Assembly (NCBI RefSeq): GCF_009733865.1
Contig: NZ_WOFB01000003.1
Location: 186,001 to 250,000, forward strand
DNA length: 64,000 nt
Reading direction: 5' to 3'
Origin: Oceanobacillus salinisoli
Lineage (GTDB): Bacteria > Bacillota > Bacilli > Bacillales > Amphibacillaceae
The first letter of the stretch is position 1; each line of letters starts with the position of its first letter. This document shows, piece after piece, positions 35,955-44,450 of the stretch. A program made the position numbers and the translations under genes. The notes under the pieces are model-generated. The model saw only the letters and a program-made list of their open reading frames with translations, was not told where the DNA came from and ran no database searches.

Positions 35955-36035
35955 CTGATTTAAAGGATGTTTTTAAAAGTCCGTTATTTCGTGGCCCTTT
36001 TCATCCTCCATTTTAAACACGCACTTTTAGAACAT
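35955..36035. repeat. Repeat E, copy 1, overlapping the bshA 3' end
   Basis: On the minus strand this runs AAAGTGCGTGTTTAAAATGGAGGATGAAAAGGG to AAAAACATCCTTT. It is a shortened version of copy 2 (37187-37325), with the central palindromic part missing. The bshA stop codon (36013-36015) and its last codons lie within the element. Confidence 0.65.
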
Positions 36036-37140
36036 CTTTATATAAATTGAGATACTGTTCGACGATTTGTCTGGAGTTAAAATGTTCTTGCGCACGCTGA
36101 AATGCCTTATGTGAAAACTGTTGCAGTTTCACATCGTCCTTGAGTAATTGAATCGCATAAGCAGATGCCTGTTCGATATCCCCTAATTCTACAATATAAC
36201 CCGTTTCTTTATGTTTAATTACCTCGGGAATACCACCAATATTCGTTCCAATACAAGGCACCTCGCATGCCATTGCTTCCAGTAATACTAATCCAAAACT
36301 TTCCTTTTCTGATAATAATAACATTAAATCAGATATAGACAAAAGATCACTGATGTTATTTTGTTTTCCCAAAAATAGAACATCGTTGTCCAGCCCTAAA
36401 TCATGAACTAGCTGAACAGTATCTGAATATTCAGGCCCATCACCTACTAAGAGCAATTTGCTTTGCATTTCATTCCTAATATAATTAAAAGTACGAACAA
36501 CCTCATGCACTCTTTTCACTTTACGAAAGTTAGATATATGAGTAATTACTTTTTCGTCAGATGAAATCTTATATTGTAACCTTAAGTTGGAATGATCCTT
36601 TCGATGATAATCCTGTTCATTGACAAAATTATAGATAACTGAGATTTCTTTTGATGGTTGGAGCATTTCCTTTGTTTGCTTAACAAGGCTGTTAGAAACA
36701 GCGGTTACTGCATCAGATTGCTCAATTCCATGTTTGATCATTTTTTTAAACGTATTGTCTACACCTAAAACCGTAATATCTGTTCCGTGAAGTGTAGTAA
36801 TAATTTTTACATCATGTTCAGCAATGTCCCTTGCCAAAATAGCACAAATCGCATGTGGTAAGGCGTAATGTACATGTAAAACATCCAATTTTTCCTGGTC
36901 AATGACGTCCGCCATTTTAGTGGCCAGAGCTAAATCATATGGTGGATACTGAAAAACCGGATAGTGTCCCATTTCCACTTCATGATAAAAAATATTAGGA
37001 TACACTTTATCTAAACGAAAAGGAAGACTAGATGTTATAAAGTGAATGTCATTGCCTTTTTCCGCTAATAATTTGCCAAGTTCCGTGGCGATGACTCCCG
37101 AACCCCCAACTGTCGGATAGCATGTAATTCCAATTTTCAT
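36013..37140 (-). CDS. bshA: N-acetyl-alpha-D-glucosaminyl L-malate synthase BshA
   Basis: First step of bacillithiol synthesis: a GT4 glycosyltransferase that joins UDP-GlcNAc to L-malate. The 375-residue chain has the N-terminal YPTVGGSGVIATELGKLLAEKG, the LHVHYALPHA motif and the GT-B nucleotide-sugar site ESFGLVLLEAMACEVPCIGTNIGG. I start at the ATG at 37140 (AAGGAAGAG nine bases away); an in-frame start at 37230 would put the coding region through repeat E. The next pathway gene, bshB1, which follows in B. subtilis, is missing here. Confidence 0.95.
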   Translation of the reverse strand: MKIGITCYPTVGGSGVIATELGKLLAEKGNDIHFITSSLPFRLDKVYPNIFYHEVEMGHYPVFQYPPYDLALATKMADVIDQEKLDVLHVHYALPHAICAILARDIAEHDVKIITTLHGTDITVLGVDNTFKKMIKHGIEQSDAVTAVSNSLVKQTKEMLQPSKEISVIYNFVNEQDYHRKDHSNLRLQYKISSDEKVITHISNFRKVKRVHEVVRTFNYIRNEMQSKLLLVGDGPEYSDTVQLVHDLGLDNDVLFLGKQNNISDLLSISDLMLLLSEKESFGLVLLEAMACEVPCIGTNIGGIPEVIKHKETGYIVELGDIEQASAYAIQLLKDDVKLQQFSHKAFQRAQEHFNSRQIVEQYLNLYKDVLKVRV

Positions 37141-37186
37141 TCCGAATTCTCTTCCTTTATCTGATAGTTTCTTATACATTATTGAT

Positions 37187-37325
37187 AGGTTGTGAAAGAG
37201 GATGTTCAAAAAGTTTGATGAAAAAGCCACAGCGGAAATATAGAATGTTCAGCTAATTACCGATATGTCCTGTGGCGAACTTCTTGGTCCTTTTCATTCT
37301 CCTATTTAACCTCGTACTTAAATTA
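37187..37325. repeat. Repeat E, copy 2
   Basis: Full-length copy of about 140 bp between dapB and bshA. The minus strand reads from AAGTACGAGGTTAAATAGGAG to GAACATCCTCTTTC; its centre is a palindrome with the arms GCCACAG and CTGTGGC. One end reaches the dapB stop codon. It resembles a repeat common in Bacillaceae genomes, but I cannot name the family. Confidence 0.7.
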
Positions 37326-38109
37326 TATTTTCAAGACCATATACCAGCTCATTTAAATCGAATACTTTTTCAATAGAAAGCTTTACCCCATCCATAAATG
37401 AAGCACGATTTAATGAGTCATGTTTGATCGTTAAGGTTTGCCCTGCTCCACCAAACATCACTTCCTGATGTGCCACAAGACCAGGCAGACGGACACTGTG
37501 AATTCTCATTCCGTCCAGTTCAGCTCCGCGAGCACCATTAATAGTTTCTTTTTCATCTGGATGGCCCTGCTTTTTGTATTCTCTAGCTTCTCGAATCATT
37601 TCTGCTGTTTTCACGGCAGTTCCTGATGGAGCATCTAATTTATTGTCATGATGCTTTTCCAAAATCTCCACATCTGGTAGATATTTCGCCGCCATCTGTG
37701 AGAATTTCATCATGAGTACTGCTCCTACAGCAAAATTAGGTGCTATAATTCCCCCTAAATTTTTACTTTTAGCCATCTCGTTAAGTTCAGTTATTTGTTC
37801 ATTGGTAAATCCAGTTGTACCAATTACCGGTCTGATATTATTCTCAATAGCTTTTTTTGTATGTACATAACCAACCTCTGGTACGGTTAAATCAACCAAT
37901 ACATCAGCTTCAACGTTTTCAAAACATTGATCTATATCTTCAAAGATTGGAATATCCAGACCAGGGAATTCAGGTAAGTCTTTTAATGTTCTTCCACTAT
38001 TTTTACGATCCAGACATGCAACGAGTCTAAAATTTTCTTCATTGGTTACCATGTTTACTGCCTCAGAACCCATTTTTCCACGTGGTCCTGCGATGATTAC
38101 ATTAATCAT
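37318..38109 (-). CDS. dapB: 4-hydroxy-tetrahydrodipicolinate reductase
   Basis: NAD(P)H-dependent step of the lysine/diaminopimelate pathway, which also supplies dipicolinate for spores. The 263-residue chain has the N-terminal Rossmann [11 protein letters not shown], the [15 protein letters not shown] motif with the substrate-binding His/Lys and a C-terminal catalytic domain. The ATG at 38109 follows AGGAGG by nine bases; the start at 38118 is too close. ypjD precedes it by 24 bases on the same strand; in B. subtilis the same pair is found. Confidence 0.96.
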   Translation of the reverse strand: MINVIIAGPRGKMGSEAVNMVTNEENFRLVACLDRKNSGRTLKDLPEFPGLDIPIFEDIDQCFENVEADVLVDLTVPEVGYVHTKKAIENNIRPVIGTTGFTNEQITELNEMAKSKNLGGIIAPNFAVGAVLMMKFSQMAAKYLPDVEILEKHHDNKLDAPSGTAVKTAEMIREAREYKKQGHPDEKETINGARGAELDGMRIHSVRLPGLVAHQEVMFGGAGQTLTIKHDSLNRASFMDGVKLSIEKVFDLNELVYGLENII

Positions 38110-38133
38110 TGCTGCCATTCCTCCTAAATATGG

Positions 38134-38472
38134 TTATTCTTTACGTGTCCATCGATCTTTGTCTCTTGTTTCAAACTTAGTCATAGCAATATGGAAAGCT
38201 TCAGACAAGTCAATATCAAGTGAATTAGCAAAACATGTCAACACAAAGATCATATCTCCTAATTCCTCTTCCACTGTTTTTTCTTGTTCTGTAGCTTTCT
38301 TAGGTTTCTCCCCGTAATAATGATTCACCTCTCTAGCTAATTCTCCTGCTTCTTCGGTAATTCTGGCCATAAGGCTCAACGGGGAAAAGTACCCTTCCTT
38401 AAATTGTGAAATATAATCATCTACTCTTTTTTGAATATCTGCTGTACTATAAATTGGCTTCTCGATATGAAT
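38134..38472 (-). CDS. ypjD: MazG-like nucleotide pyrophosphohydrolase (YpjD), non-AUG start
   Basis: Small all-helical NTP pyrophosphatase predicted to clear non-canonical nucleotides. The body matches B. subtilis YpjD: KEGYFSPLSLMARITEEAGELAREVNHYYGEKPKKA, then EEELGDMIFVLTCFANSLDI with the metal-binding EExxD set, and TRDKDRWTRKE. The reading frame is open upstream to 38487, but it has no ATG, GTG or TTG before conserved residues; TTG at 38379 would cut into them. A start at ATT (38472) or ATC (38466), eight bases after AAAGGGG, gives the normal length of about 110. The coordinate is therefore provisional. Confidence 0.75.
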   Translation of the reverse strand: MHIEKPIYSTADIQKRVDDYISQFKEGYFSPLSLMARITEEAGELAREVNHYYGEKPKKATEQEKTVEEELGDMIFVLTCFANSLDIDLSEAFHIAMTKFETRDKDRWTRKE

Positions 38473-38551
38473 TACCCCTTTAACATGTTATACATATCTT
38501 TCATGTTAGCGAATTGAAACGATTTTGACAAATCATATACTTTCCCAATCA

Positions 38552-38581
38552 TTGTTTGATTGTACAAAATATGACTATAAT
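38552..38581 (+). promoter_or_regulatory. Probable SigA promoter of ypjC
   Basis: TTGTTT (38552-38557), an 18-base spacer and TATAAT (38576-38581), about 40 bases before the ypjC start. Confidence 0.6.
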
Positions 38582-38620
38582 AGATAGGGTTATTAGGAAT
38601 AAGAGGAGGAATTTGGAATA

Positions 38621-39496
38621 ATGGTTTTCGGTTTGAAAATGAAAAATATCTTTTTTATTCTATTAGGATCAGCTATATTTTCTTTTGGTATTGTTCATTT
38701 TAATATGCAGCATAACCTAGGTGAAGGTGGCTTTACAGGGATTACTCTTCTATTATACTTTTTATGGCAAATTGATCCAGCTATATCCAATATCGTATTA
38801 AATATACCTGTCTTTTTTATAGGATGGAAATTTTTAGGTCGAAATACATTTATATATACTATTATTGGAACACTGGCTGTATCGGTGTTCTTAAGATTAT
38901 TCCAGACGTACCAGTTCCAAATCCATTTACAGGATGATATGCTGCTGGTTGCTCTGTTTGCAGGTGTATTCATAGGTGTTGGTTTAGGAATCATTTTTCG
39001 GTATGGTGGAACTACTGGTGGTGTTGATATTATCGCCCGCCTGGTCAATAAATATGTTGGCTGGAGCATGGGGCGAACCATGTTCCTCTTTGATTTAGTT
39101 GTTATCACTACTTCCATCTTTGTTATCCTTGAATTACACGAGGGAATGTATACGCTCGTTGCTGTATATATTGGTGCAAGAGTGATTGATTTCCTGCAGG
39201 AAGGTGCCTACACTGCCAAAGGAACAATGATTATCTCAAATCATAGTGATGAGATTGCCGAAATGATACTGAAGAAAATGGAGAGAGGAGTAACTGTTCT
39301 TAATGGAAAAGGCAGTTATTCCGGTGAGAGACGTGATGTACTCTATTGTATTGTAGGAAGAAATGAAATCGTCCGTTTAAAAAATATTATTCACAGCATT
39401 GATCCCCATGCATTTGTAGCCGTCACCACGGTGCACGATGTTGTGGGTGAAGGGTTCACATTAGATGAAAATAAAAACCCTATTAATGACGATTAG
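38621..39496 (+). CDS. ypjC: YitT-family membrane protein (YpjC)
   Basis: Integral membrane protein of 291 residues. Five hydrophobic segments in the first 190 residues include a Gly-rich GGTTGGVDIIARLVNKY loop of the YitT family, and a cytosolic DUF2179 domain (about 215-285) follows. Transport activity is suspected for the family but no substrate is known. AGGAGG lies 11 bases before the ATG; an ATG at codon 7 is also possible. Position between ypjD and ypjB is as in B. subtilis. Repeat C begins directly after its stop codon. Confidence 0.9.
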   Translation: MVFGLKMKNIFFILLGSAIFSFGIVHFNMQHNLGEGGFTGITLLLYFLWQIDPAISNIVLNIPVFFIGWKFLGRNTFIYTIIGTLAVSVFLRLFQTYQFQIHLQDDMLLVALFAGVFIGVGLGIIFRYGGTTGGVDIIARLVNKYVGWSMGRTMFLFDLVVITTSIFVILELHEGMYTLVAVYIGARVIDFLQEGAYTAKGTMIISNHSDEIAEMILKKMERGVTVLNGKGSYSGERRDVLYCIVGRNEIVRLKNIIHSIDPHAFVAVTTVHDVVGEGFTLDENKNPINDD

Positions 39497-39699
39497 AAAA
39501 GCGTAAGCGCCCGTTTAGCGACGTACGGACTGCGCCTGGCCATGCCACAGGTGGTGCGGTGTTGACGCGCAAAGCGGCGGTTTTAACCGAACAGTCCCCG
39601 TAGGAGATAAAGGAAACACGACGAACGGAGTGAGTCGATGTTGACTTATCGCACGAAGGTGAGGGAAGTCCGCTAGTCGCTGGGCGATGGAGCTAGACA
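39497..39699 (+). repeat. Dispersed repeat C, copy 2
   Basis: Core of about 200 bp opening with AAAAGCGTAAGCGCCCG immediately after the ypjC stop codon and ending near TCGCTGGGCGATGGAGCTAG. It is the reverse of 10687-10838 and lacks the AT-rich extension of copies 1 and 3. Internal GC-rich sequence forms several short hairpins. Confidence 0.8.
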
Positions 39700-39828
39700 T
39701 CAAAGCGCAAATTTATACTTTCTTATCTTTTTAGAAAAACGGCATGCGCCCCGTCCTTTAGCGAATGCCGAGTTTTTTCTAATACACTATCGCTCTATCG
39801 CTACTTTAAAATTTGACTCTCTTCTCAT

Positions 39829-40400
39829 TGTTTTGTTGTTATTGATTTGATATAAAATGCGAATATGTTTAATTTGAGATAATACTACCGCTACGGAAAT
39901 ACACTACGCTTTCCGCGGGCGGTTGGTGAGCCTCCTCGTGCTGTCGCACTGCGGGGTCTCACCGATGCCTCTTTTCCCGCAGGAGTCTCCGTGTATTTCC
40001 TCCGCTGGTTTATGCCATTCCCCTTTTAAATGATGTTTGATTCGATCTGAGAAAAGTATATTTCCTTATATCCTTAAGGCCCAAAAAATATCTCGTACAG
40101 TAAAGTCAATATGAAAAGAAGTATTATCAAACGTCCCAATTATAGGTTATTAGCTACAAATTAATAGGAAAACCAGTACTAGCGGAGGCAGAATACGTAG
40201 ACTCCTGTGGGAATAGCACGTTCCGAAGACCCCGCAGCGGCGGTTTTCCGCGAGGAGGCTGAGGTCGTGCCCACGGAAAGCGAAGTATTCTGCCGGAGCG
40301 AATGAAGTCCGCTATCATCATTAGAACAAGCGAGGGCAACACAATAGTGTATTTCCGTAGTGATTGAATACCTGTAATTAAATAAATCAGAAGTCTATAT
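39829..40400 (+). repeat. Composite element F, copy nearly identical to 9.5 kb
   Basis: The left end TTTTGTTGTTATTGATTTG and ATAAAATGCGA (39852-39862, one mismatch to the inverted-repeat block) lead into module A (from about 39893, GGAAATACAC) and module B (about 40175-40370). 39887-40400 aligns with 9491-10008 throughout, with scattered substitutions. The right terminal inverted repeat is absent, as in the 9.5-kb copy. Confidence 0.85.
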
Positions 40401-40467
40401 AACATACGAATTAAAATCTTTCTTCAAAAGGTGCTTATCGAGTAGTCTTGTACTATCCTAACGAGCA

Positions 40468-40501
40468 AAGAAAAAAAGGTGGCAATTGCCACCCTTTTTT
40501 T
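40468..40501 (-). terminator. Terminator of the YugP-like gene
   Basis: Perfect stem with arms AAAAAAAGGTGGCAA and TTGCCACCTTTTTTT at the end of the peptidase gene. Confidence 0.92.
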
Positions 40502-41177
40502 AGTCTTGATTAGCTGATACAAATATTAAAATAAATCTTACTAATTCTGCTACAGCTACTAATGCAGCGGCAACATATGTCATTGCAGCAGCATTTAATA
40601 CTTTTTTGGTTTCTCTTTCTTCATTATTTCGAATAACACCGGAAGATACAAGCTGACCCATTGCTCTATTCGACGCATCAAACTCCACAGGTAATGTTAT
40701 AAGCTGGAATAATACGGCGGCTGACATGAAGATAATCCCTAACAGTAACCAGTTCATTGCTCCAAAAATCAAACCTGCAAAAATAAAGAAGAACGATAAG
40801 TTAGACCCAATGTTGGCTACTGGTACGAGGGCACTTCTAAACTTCAAGAATGCATATTCCTGCTGGTCTTGAATAGCATGACCTACTTCATGGGCTGCTA
40901 CGGCTGAAGCCGCCATGGAACGACCGTGGTAATTATCAGTGGATAGTCGGACAACTTTCTTTCTAGGGTCATAGTGGTCAGATAAGGTACCTTTAGTTTC
41001 TTCAATAGTTACATCATATAATCCATTATCATCTAAAATCTTTCGAGCAACTTCTGCACCCGTCATATAAGAAGATGTTGGTTGTTTTGAATATTTCCGA
41101 TAGGTATTCTTTACTCTTGATTGTGCCCATATTGGGATAATTAACAAGAGTGCAATATAAATCAGATACCCTGCCAT
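40500..41177 (-). CDS. YugP-family membrane zinc metallopeptidase
   Basis: Membrane protein of 225 residues of the Zn_peptidase_2 (YugP) family. A first membrane helix (about 3-20) is followed by a conserved region with HYDPRKKVVRLST and the zinc-binding HEVGH in ASAVAAHEVGHAIQD, then three more membrane segments. The ATG at 41177 follows GGAGG by seven bases. The substrate is unknown. In B. subtilis yugP is elsewhere; here the gene interrupts the ypjC-ypjB order. Confidence 0.92.
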   Translation of the reverse strand: MAGYLIYIALLLIIPIWAQSRVKNTYRKYSKQPTSSYMTGAEVARKILDDNGLYDVTIEETKGTLSDHYDPRKKVVRLSTDNYHGRSMAASAVAAHEVGHAIQDQQEYAFLKFRSALVPVANIGSNLSFFFIFAGLIFGAMNWLLLGIIFMSAAVLFQLITLPVEFDASNRAMGQLVSSGVIRNNEERETKKVLNAAAMTYVAAALVAVAELVRFILIFVSANQD

Positions 41178-41240
41178 TTGCATTCCTCCATAGTTTTTTT
41201 GAAGTATTTTCTAAGGTCAATTTTAGTCAAATTTTTAGTT

Positions 41241-41501
41241 TTAGTCAATCATTTTGTCCTTTTTCTTTCTATATTTTTGTTCCCCTTTGTATTTTCTCCA
41301 ACTAACATAAGATAATGTAATTCCAATACTACCACCGATAATGATAACTGCCCATAAAAACGGACTCCAGTCCAAATTATTAGAGACGACAGGTTCCTGC
41401 ACAGATTTTGCTTCTGCTGTATAAGCCCCAAGCTGGAAAAAAAATAGCATCCCTATGAGCATGATGAATAGTAAAACATGAAGCACTTTTTTATTTACCA
41501 T
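41241..41501 (-). CDS. Short YpjB-like membrane protein
   Basis: Protein of 86 residues: an N-terminal signal or anchor (VLHVLLFIMLIGMLFFFQLGAYTAEAKS), a short linker, a second membrane helix (SPFLWAVIIIGGSIGITLSYVSW) and a basic tail (RKYKGEQKYRKKKDK). Position between ypjA and ypjC, and the tail after the second helix, suggest sporulation protein YpjB, but YpjB of B. subtilis is far longer (about 260 residues as I recall). The large extracytoplasmic domain would then be missing. GAGGTGATC lies five bases before the ATG. Confidence 0.6.
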   Translation of the reverse strand: MVNKKVLHVLLFIMLIGMLFFFQLGAYTAEAKSVQEPVVSNNLDWSPFLWAVIIIGGSIGITLSYVSWRKYKGEQKYRKKKDKMID

Positions 41502-41565
41502 AGAGATCACCTCACATACGTCTTATTCACTAATGTATGTTTCGGTTTTCTAATATATAACCAAC

Positions 41566-42138
41566 CTATTTCTTGTTCTTTCTGACTGTTAAAGTGTAAG
41601 CAATGAAAATAGATATAATACTTAACCAGAATGTAAAATAGCCAATTTCATTCATATAATCTGTCAAAGAAGAATACATAGGCATCATTCCAAAAACATA
41701 ATCAATCATATCATTATGCAGTACCCATATTGCTGCAACCGTAAGATGTCTTAGCTCAATTTTGTAATATGGAGCATAGAGTATTCCTTGTATTGCCATA
41801 CCTAAATGGGATGCCATAAGCATATAGCCTGTCCAATCTAGGCCACCTTCCATTATGAGCGTTAAAATATTCATTACTACCGCCCAAATCCCATATTTAA
41901 ATAAAGATGTAATAGCCAATGCCTCAATATAGGGTACATGTTTATTAAAAATAGAAAACAGCAAAAATATTGTGAAAAACAAACTTGCAGTAGGACTATC
42001 AGGAACAAAAGCGAGAAATATATCAGGTGTGATGGACAATTGGCTTTCATACCAAATATAACCGTAAATAGTACCGATAAAATTAATAAGAAACAGACAA
42101 ATTAAAAAACGTTTATCAAGTAATGTGTATCGAATCAT
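41566..42138 (-). CDS. ypjA: YpjA-like membrane protein (DUF1405)
   Basis: Integral membrane protein of 190 residues with about six hydrophobic helices, a DUF1405 protein. Marks include FLINFIGTIYGYIWYESQL, the FVPDSPTASLFFTIFLLF segment and the conserved LHNDMIDYVFG. There is no catalytic motif; function unknown. It follows the qcr operon in the same direction across a terminator, as in B. subtilis. Confidence 0.9.
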   Translation of the reverse strand: MIRYTLLDKRFLICLFLINFIGTIYGYIWYESQLSITPDIFLAFVPDSPTASLFFTIFLLFSIFNKHVPYIEALAITSLFKYGIWAVVMNILTLIMEGGLDWTGYMLMASHLGMAIQGILYAPYYKIELRHLTVAAIWVLHNDMIDYVFGMMPMYSSLTDYMNEIGYFTFWLSIISIFIAYTLTVRKNKK

Positions 42139-42162
42139 TTATTATCATCCCTTAACAGGCTA

Positions 42163-42201
42163 TTAAAAAACACCTTCACCAAATTGGTAAGGTGTTTTTT
42201 A
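42163..42201. terminator. Terminator of the qcr operon
   Basis: Arms TTAAAAAACACCTT and AAGGTGTTTTTTAA around a small loop, with T-runs on both strands; lies just past the qcrC stop. Confidence 0.92.
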
Positions 42202-42209
42202 ATATAATT

Positions 42210-42986
42210 TTATTCAGCTGATTCATTAACCGTTATAATGAAATCGGCTAACTGCTCCAGTTCTTCATCTGACCCAGTAAAGATCCCTCCAGGCATTCCA
42301 CCAATACCATTTACAGCGATATCTGCAATTTCCTCAGCAGAATACTCAATGCCCAGTAACGTTGGTGCTGCAGGACCTCCTTCTAATTCTCCACCATGAC
42401 AAGTCATACAGTTATTTTCGTAAACTGCATATCCTTCGTGTTCTGTGTCAATGGTTACAGATGATTCTGGAATAGGTTTATTTGCTTCTGCACGAGCTTC
42501 CCAATCAACATGGGCTGCCGATTCATACGTTAACCAAATAACAGAGATTAACCCTAGAATCATCATTCCATTAGCAATTGGACGTTGATGTGGTCTGCGT
42601 CCTGGACCATTGTCCAAGAACGGTGCAAGTAATAATGCTCCAAAAGCAAGACCAGGCATAACTAAAATCCCCATTAATACCCAATCCCCACTTGCAAATT
42701 CATATTTTAGAAGTTCATAAAGAAATAGGAAATACCAGTCTGGTAGCGGTATGTAAGCAGCGTCAGTCGGATCAGCCATACCTTCTAATGGTGGTGTATG
42801 TGCTAATGTCAAACATAGAAAACCAACTAAGAACACTGCACCTACCAACCATTCTTTTAATAAAAAGTTGGGCCAAAAAGCTTCGGTTCTACCAGGATAT
42901 TCAGAATAATCTTTTGGTATTTGTGATGTTTTTTCTGCGGAGATACGAGAGTCTCCAACAAATTTCATACCTTTACCCTTATGCAT
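42210..42986 (-). CDS. qcrC: Menaquinol:cytochrome c reductase, cytochrome b/c subunit
   Basis: Fused subunit IV/cytochrome c of the Firmicute b6c complex. The N-terminal half has three membrane helices homologous to plastid subunit IV. The C-terminal domain (about 185-258) is a cytochrome c with NNCMTCHGG (CxxCH) and the axial Met in GIGGMPGG. It passes electrons from the Rieske protein to downstream oxidases. It is the last gene of qcrABC, 16 bases after qcrB. Length 258 is normal. Confidence 0.97.
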   Translation of the reverse strand: MHKGKGMKFVGDSRISAEKTSQIPKDYSEYPGRTEAFWPNFLLKEWLVGAVFLVGFLCLTLAHTPPLEGMADPTDAAYIPLPDWYFLFLYELLKYEFASGDWVLMGILVMPGLAFGALLLAPFLDNGPGRRPHQRPIANGMMILGLISVIWLTYESAAHVDWEARAEANKPIPESSVTIDTEHEGYAVYENNCMTCHGGELEGGPAAPTLLGIEYSAEEIADIAVNGIGGMPGGIFTGSDEELEQLADFIITVNESAE

Positions 42987-43002
42987 CGCTTTCCCCTCCT
43001 TT

Positions 43003-43677
43003 TTATAGTGGTCCAGAAATTCCCTGTCTACGTATTAATATAAAGTGTGCTGCCAGAAGTCCAAATAATGCTGCTGGTAAGAAGAATACATGGATTGCAA
43101 AGAACCTCGTTAAGGTTTGCGCACCAACAATATTTGCATCACCAGCTAACAATGTCTTTAATTGTTCCCCTATAAACGGTACTTGTTCAGCAATTTCAAG
43201 ACCAACCTGTGTGGCGAAATATGCTTTATTATCCCAAGGTAATAAATAACCTGTGAAACCTAATCCGAGCATGACAAAGAAAATTAAAACCCCAACAATC
43301 CAGTTAAGCTCACGTGGCTTCTTGTATGCACCCTGAAAGAATACTCTTAACGTATGTAACAGCAGCATGACAATTACTACACTTGCACCCCAGTGATGCA
43401 TACCACGAACAATTTGACCATGCGCTACTTCTGTTTGCAGATAATAAACAGATTTCCACGCATTTTCAATATCTGGTACATAGTACATGGTTAAAAACAT
43501 ACCGGATAGAATCTGAATAACAACGACAAAAAATGTTAACCCACCAAAGCAGTAAACAAACGCTGAGAAGTGGTGTGCTGGATTAACATGTTCTGGTACT
43601 TCATGATCTGCAATATCGCGCCAAATAGGCGTAATATCTATACGTTCATCTATCCAATCATATAATTTCTGTAGCAT
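43003..43677 (-). CDS. qcrB: Menaquinol:cytochrome c reductase, cytochrome b subunit
   Basis: Cytochrome b6-type subunit of 224 residues that oxidises menaquinol at two quinone sites. Four membrane helices carry the heme-ligand His pairs (HGQIVRGMHHWGAS and the later AIHVFFLPA). The Cys in the GCxxF-like region (HFSAFVYCFGG) is the probable covalent heme c site of b6-type enzymes. GGAGGGGAA-type spacing to qcrC and the six-base gap to qcrA place it inside the operon. Confidence 0.97.
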   Translation of the reverse strand: MLQKLYDWIDERIDITPIWRDIADHEVPEHVNPAHHFSAFVYCFGGLTFFVVVIQILSGMFLTMYYVPDIENAWKSVYYLQTEVAHGQIVRGMHHWGASVVIVMLLLHTLRVFFQGAYKKPRELNWIVGVLIFFVMLGLGFTGYLLPWDNKAYFATQVGLEIAEQVPFIGEQLKTLLAGDANIVGAQTLTRFFAIHVFFLPAALFGLLAAHFILIRRQGISGPL

Positions 43678-43683
43678 AAATAA

Positions 43684-44196
43684 TTACGCCCCCTCTCTTG
43701 ATATTGTGTTTCCTAAGAATAGCATTCCATCTCTTACCTCTTGTTCATATACTGCCAATGGAGCTAGTGGTGGCGTACCAGGTACATTAGTCCCATCTTT
43801 TTCATAGCGTCCATCATGACATGGACAAAAGAATTGATTTGGATACTGTTCACTGCCCTCCCATGAAACGACACATCCCAGATGCGTACATATTGGGGAT
43901 AGAGCTACAATGTCTCCATTGTCTTCTTTGTAAACCCATGCTGAACGACTGGGTTCGGATTCATACCATCCATCTACTTGCTCAACCGTCCAATCCACAC
44001 GCTGTGGTTCACTTGTAATATCGTCAACTGATAAACCAACATTGACTAAGTCACCAGAAGAAGATTCTTTTAGTACAGGATCGATCGCCATGCGAATTGG
44101 AGATACTAATAAACCAGCCGCCATAAAGCCCCCTACACCTGTAAGCGTATAGTTTAGAAACTGTCTTCGGGATACTTGCTGTTTTTTGTCACTCAT
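43684..44196 (-). CDS. qcrA: Rieske iron-sulfur subunit of menaquinol:cytochrome c reductase
   Basis: Carries the Rieske [2Fe-2S] cluster that takes electrons from menaquinol. The N-terminus has the twin-arginine motif SRRQFLNYTL and one hydrophobic helix, so it is a likely Tat substrate, relevant to the tat operon in this window. Cluster ligands are in CTHLGC and CPCHDG (Cys-His and Cys-His). Length 170 is typical. It opens qcrABC; GGGGGG-type sites precede the ATG. Confidence 0.97.
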   Translation of the reverse strand: MSDKKQQVSRRQFLNYTLTGVGGFMAAGLLVSPIRMAIDPVLKESSSGDLVNVGLSVDDITSEPQRVDWTVEQVDGWYESEPSRSAWVYKEDNGDIVALSPICTHLGCVVSWEGSEQYPNQFFCPCHDGRYEKDGTNVPGTPPLAPLAVYEQEVRDGMLFLGNTISREGA

Positions 44197-44263
44197 GAAT
44201 TTCCCCCCTCTTTCATGTAATCACAGACATATTCTTATAAACAGATTACTAGGACAATACCAA

Positions 44264-44292
44264 TGATAGCGCAATCTATTTATTCGGTCAAT
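44264..44292 (-). promoter_or_regulatory. SigA promoter of qcrABC
   Basis: On the minus strand TTGACC (44287-44292), a 17-base spacer and TATCAT (44264-44269). The predicted start, near 44257, gives a leader of about 60 bases. Confidence 0.75.
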
Positions 44293-44450
44293 AAATAACC
44301 TTACCTCATTCATACAATTATGTAAAAAATAACTGTATTTTACCGATGAAAAAACTTATTGTGTTTTACTCTTAACTATTGGCACTATAAACTGTAAAGT
44401 ATCGATATCTGTCCTGCAAATTCTTACCTGATGGGTTACAAGGTAATGCC

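Noticed and set aside
42692-43249. Plus-strand frame of 185 codons opposite qcrC-qcrB
   Set aside because: Antisense to two well-recognised genes, without a ribosome site.
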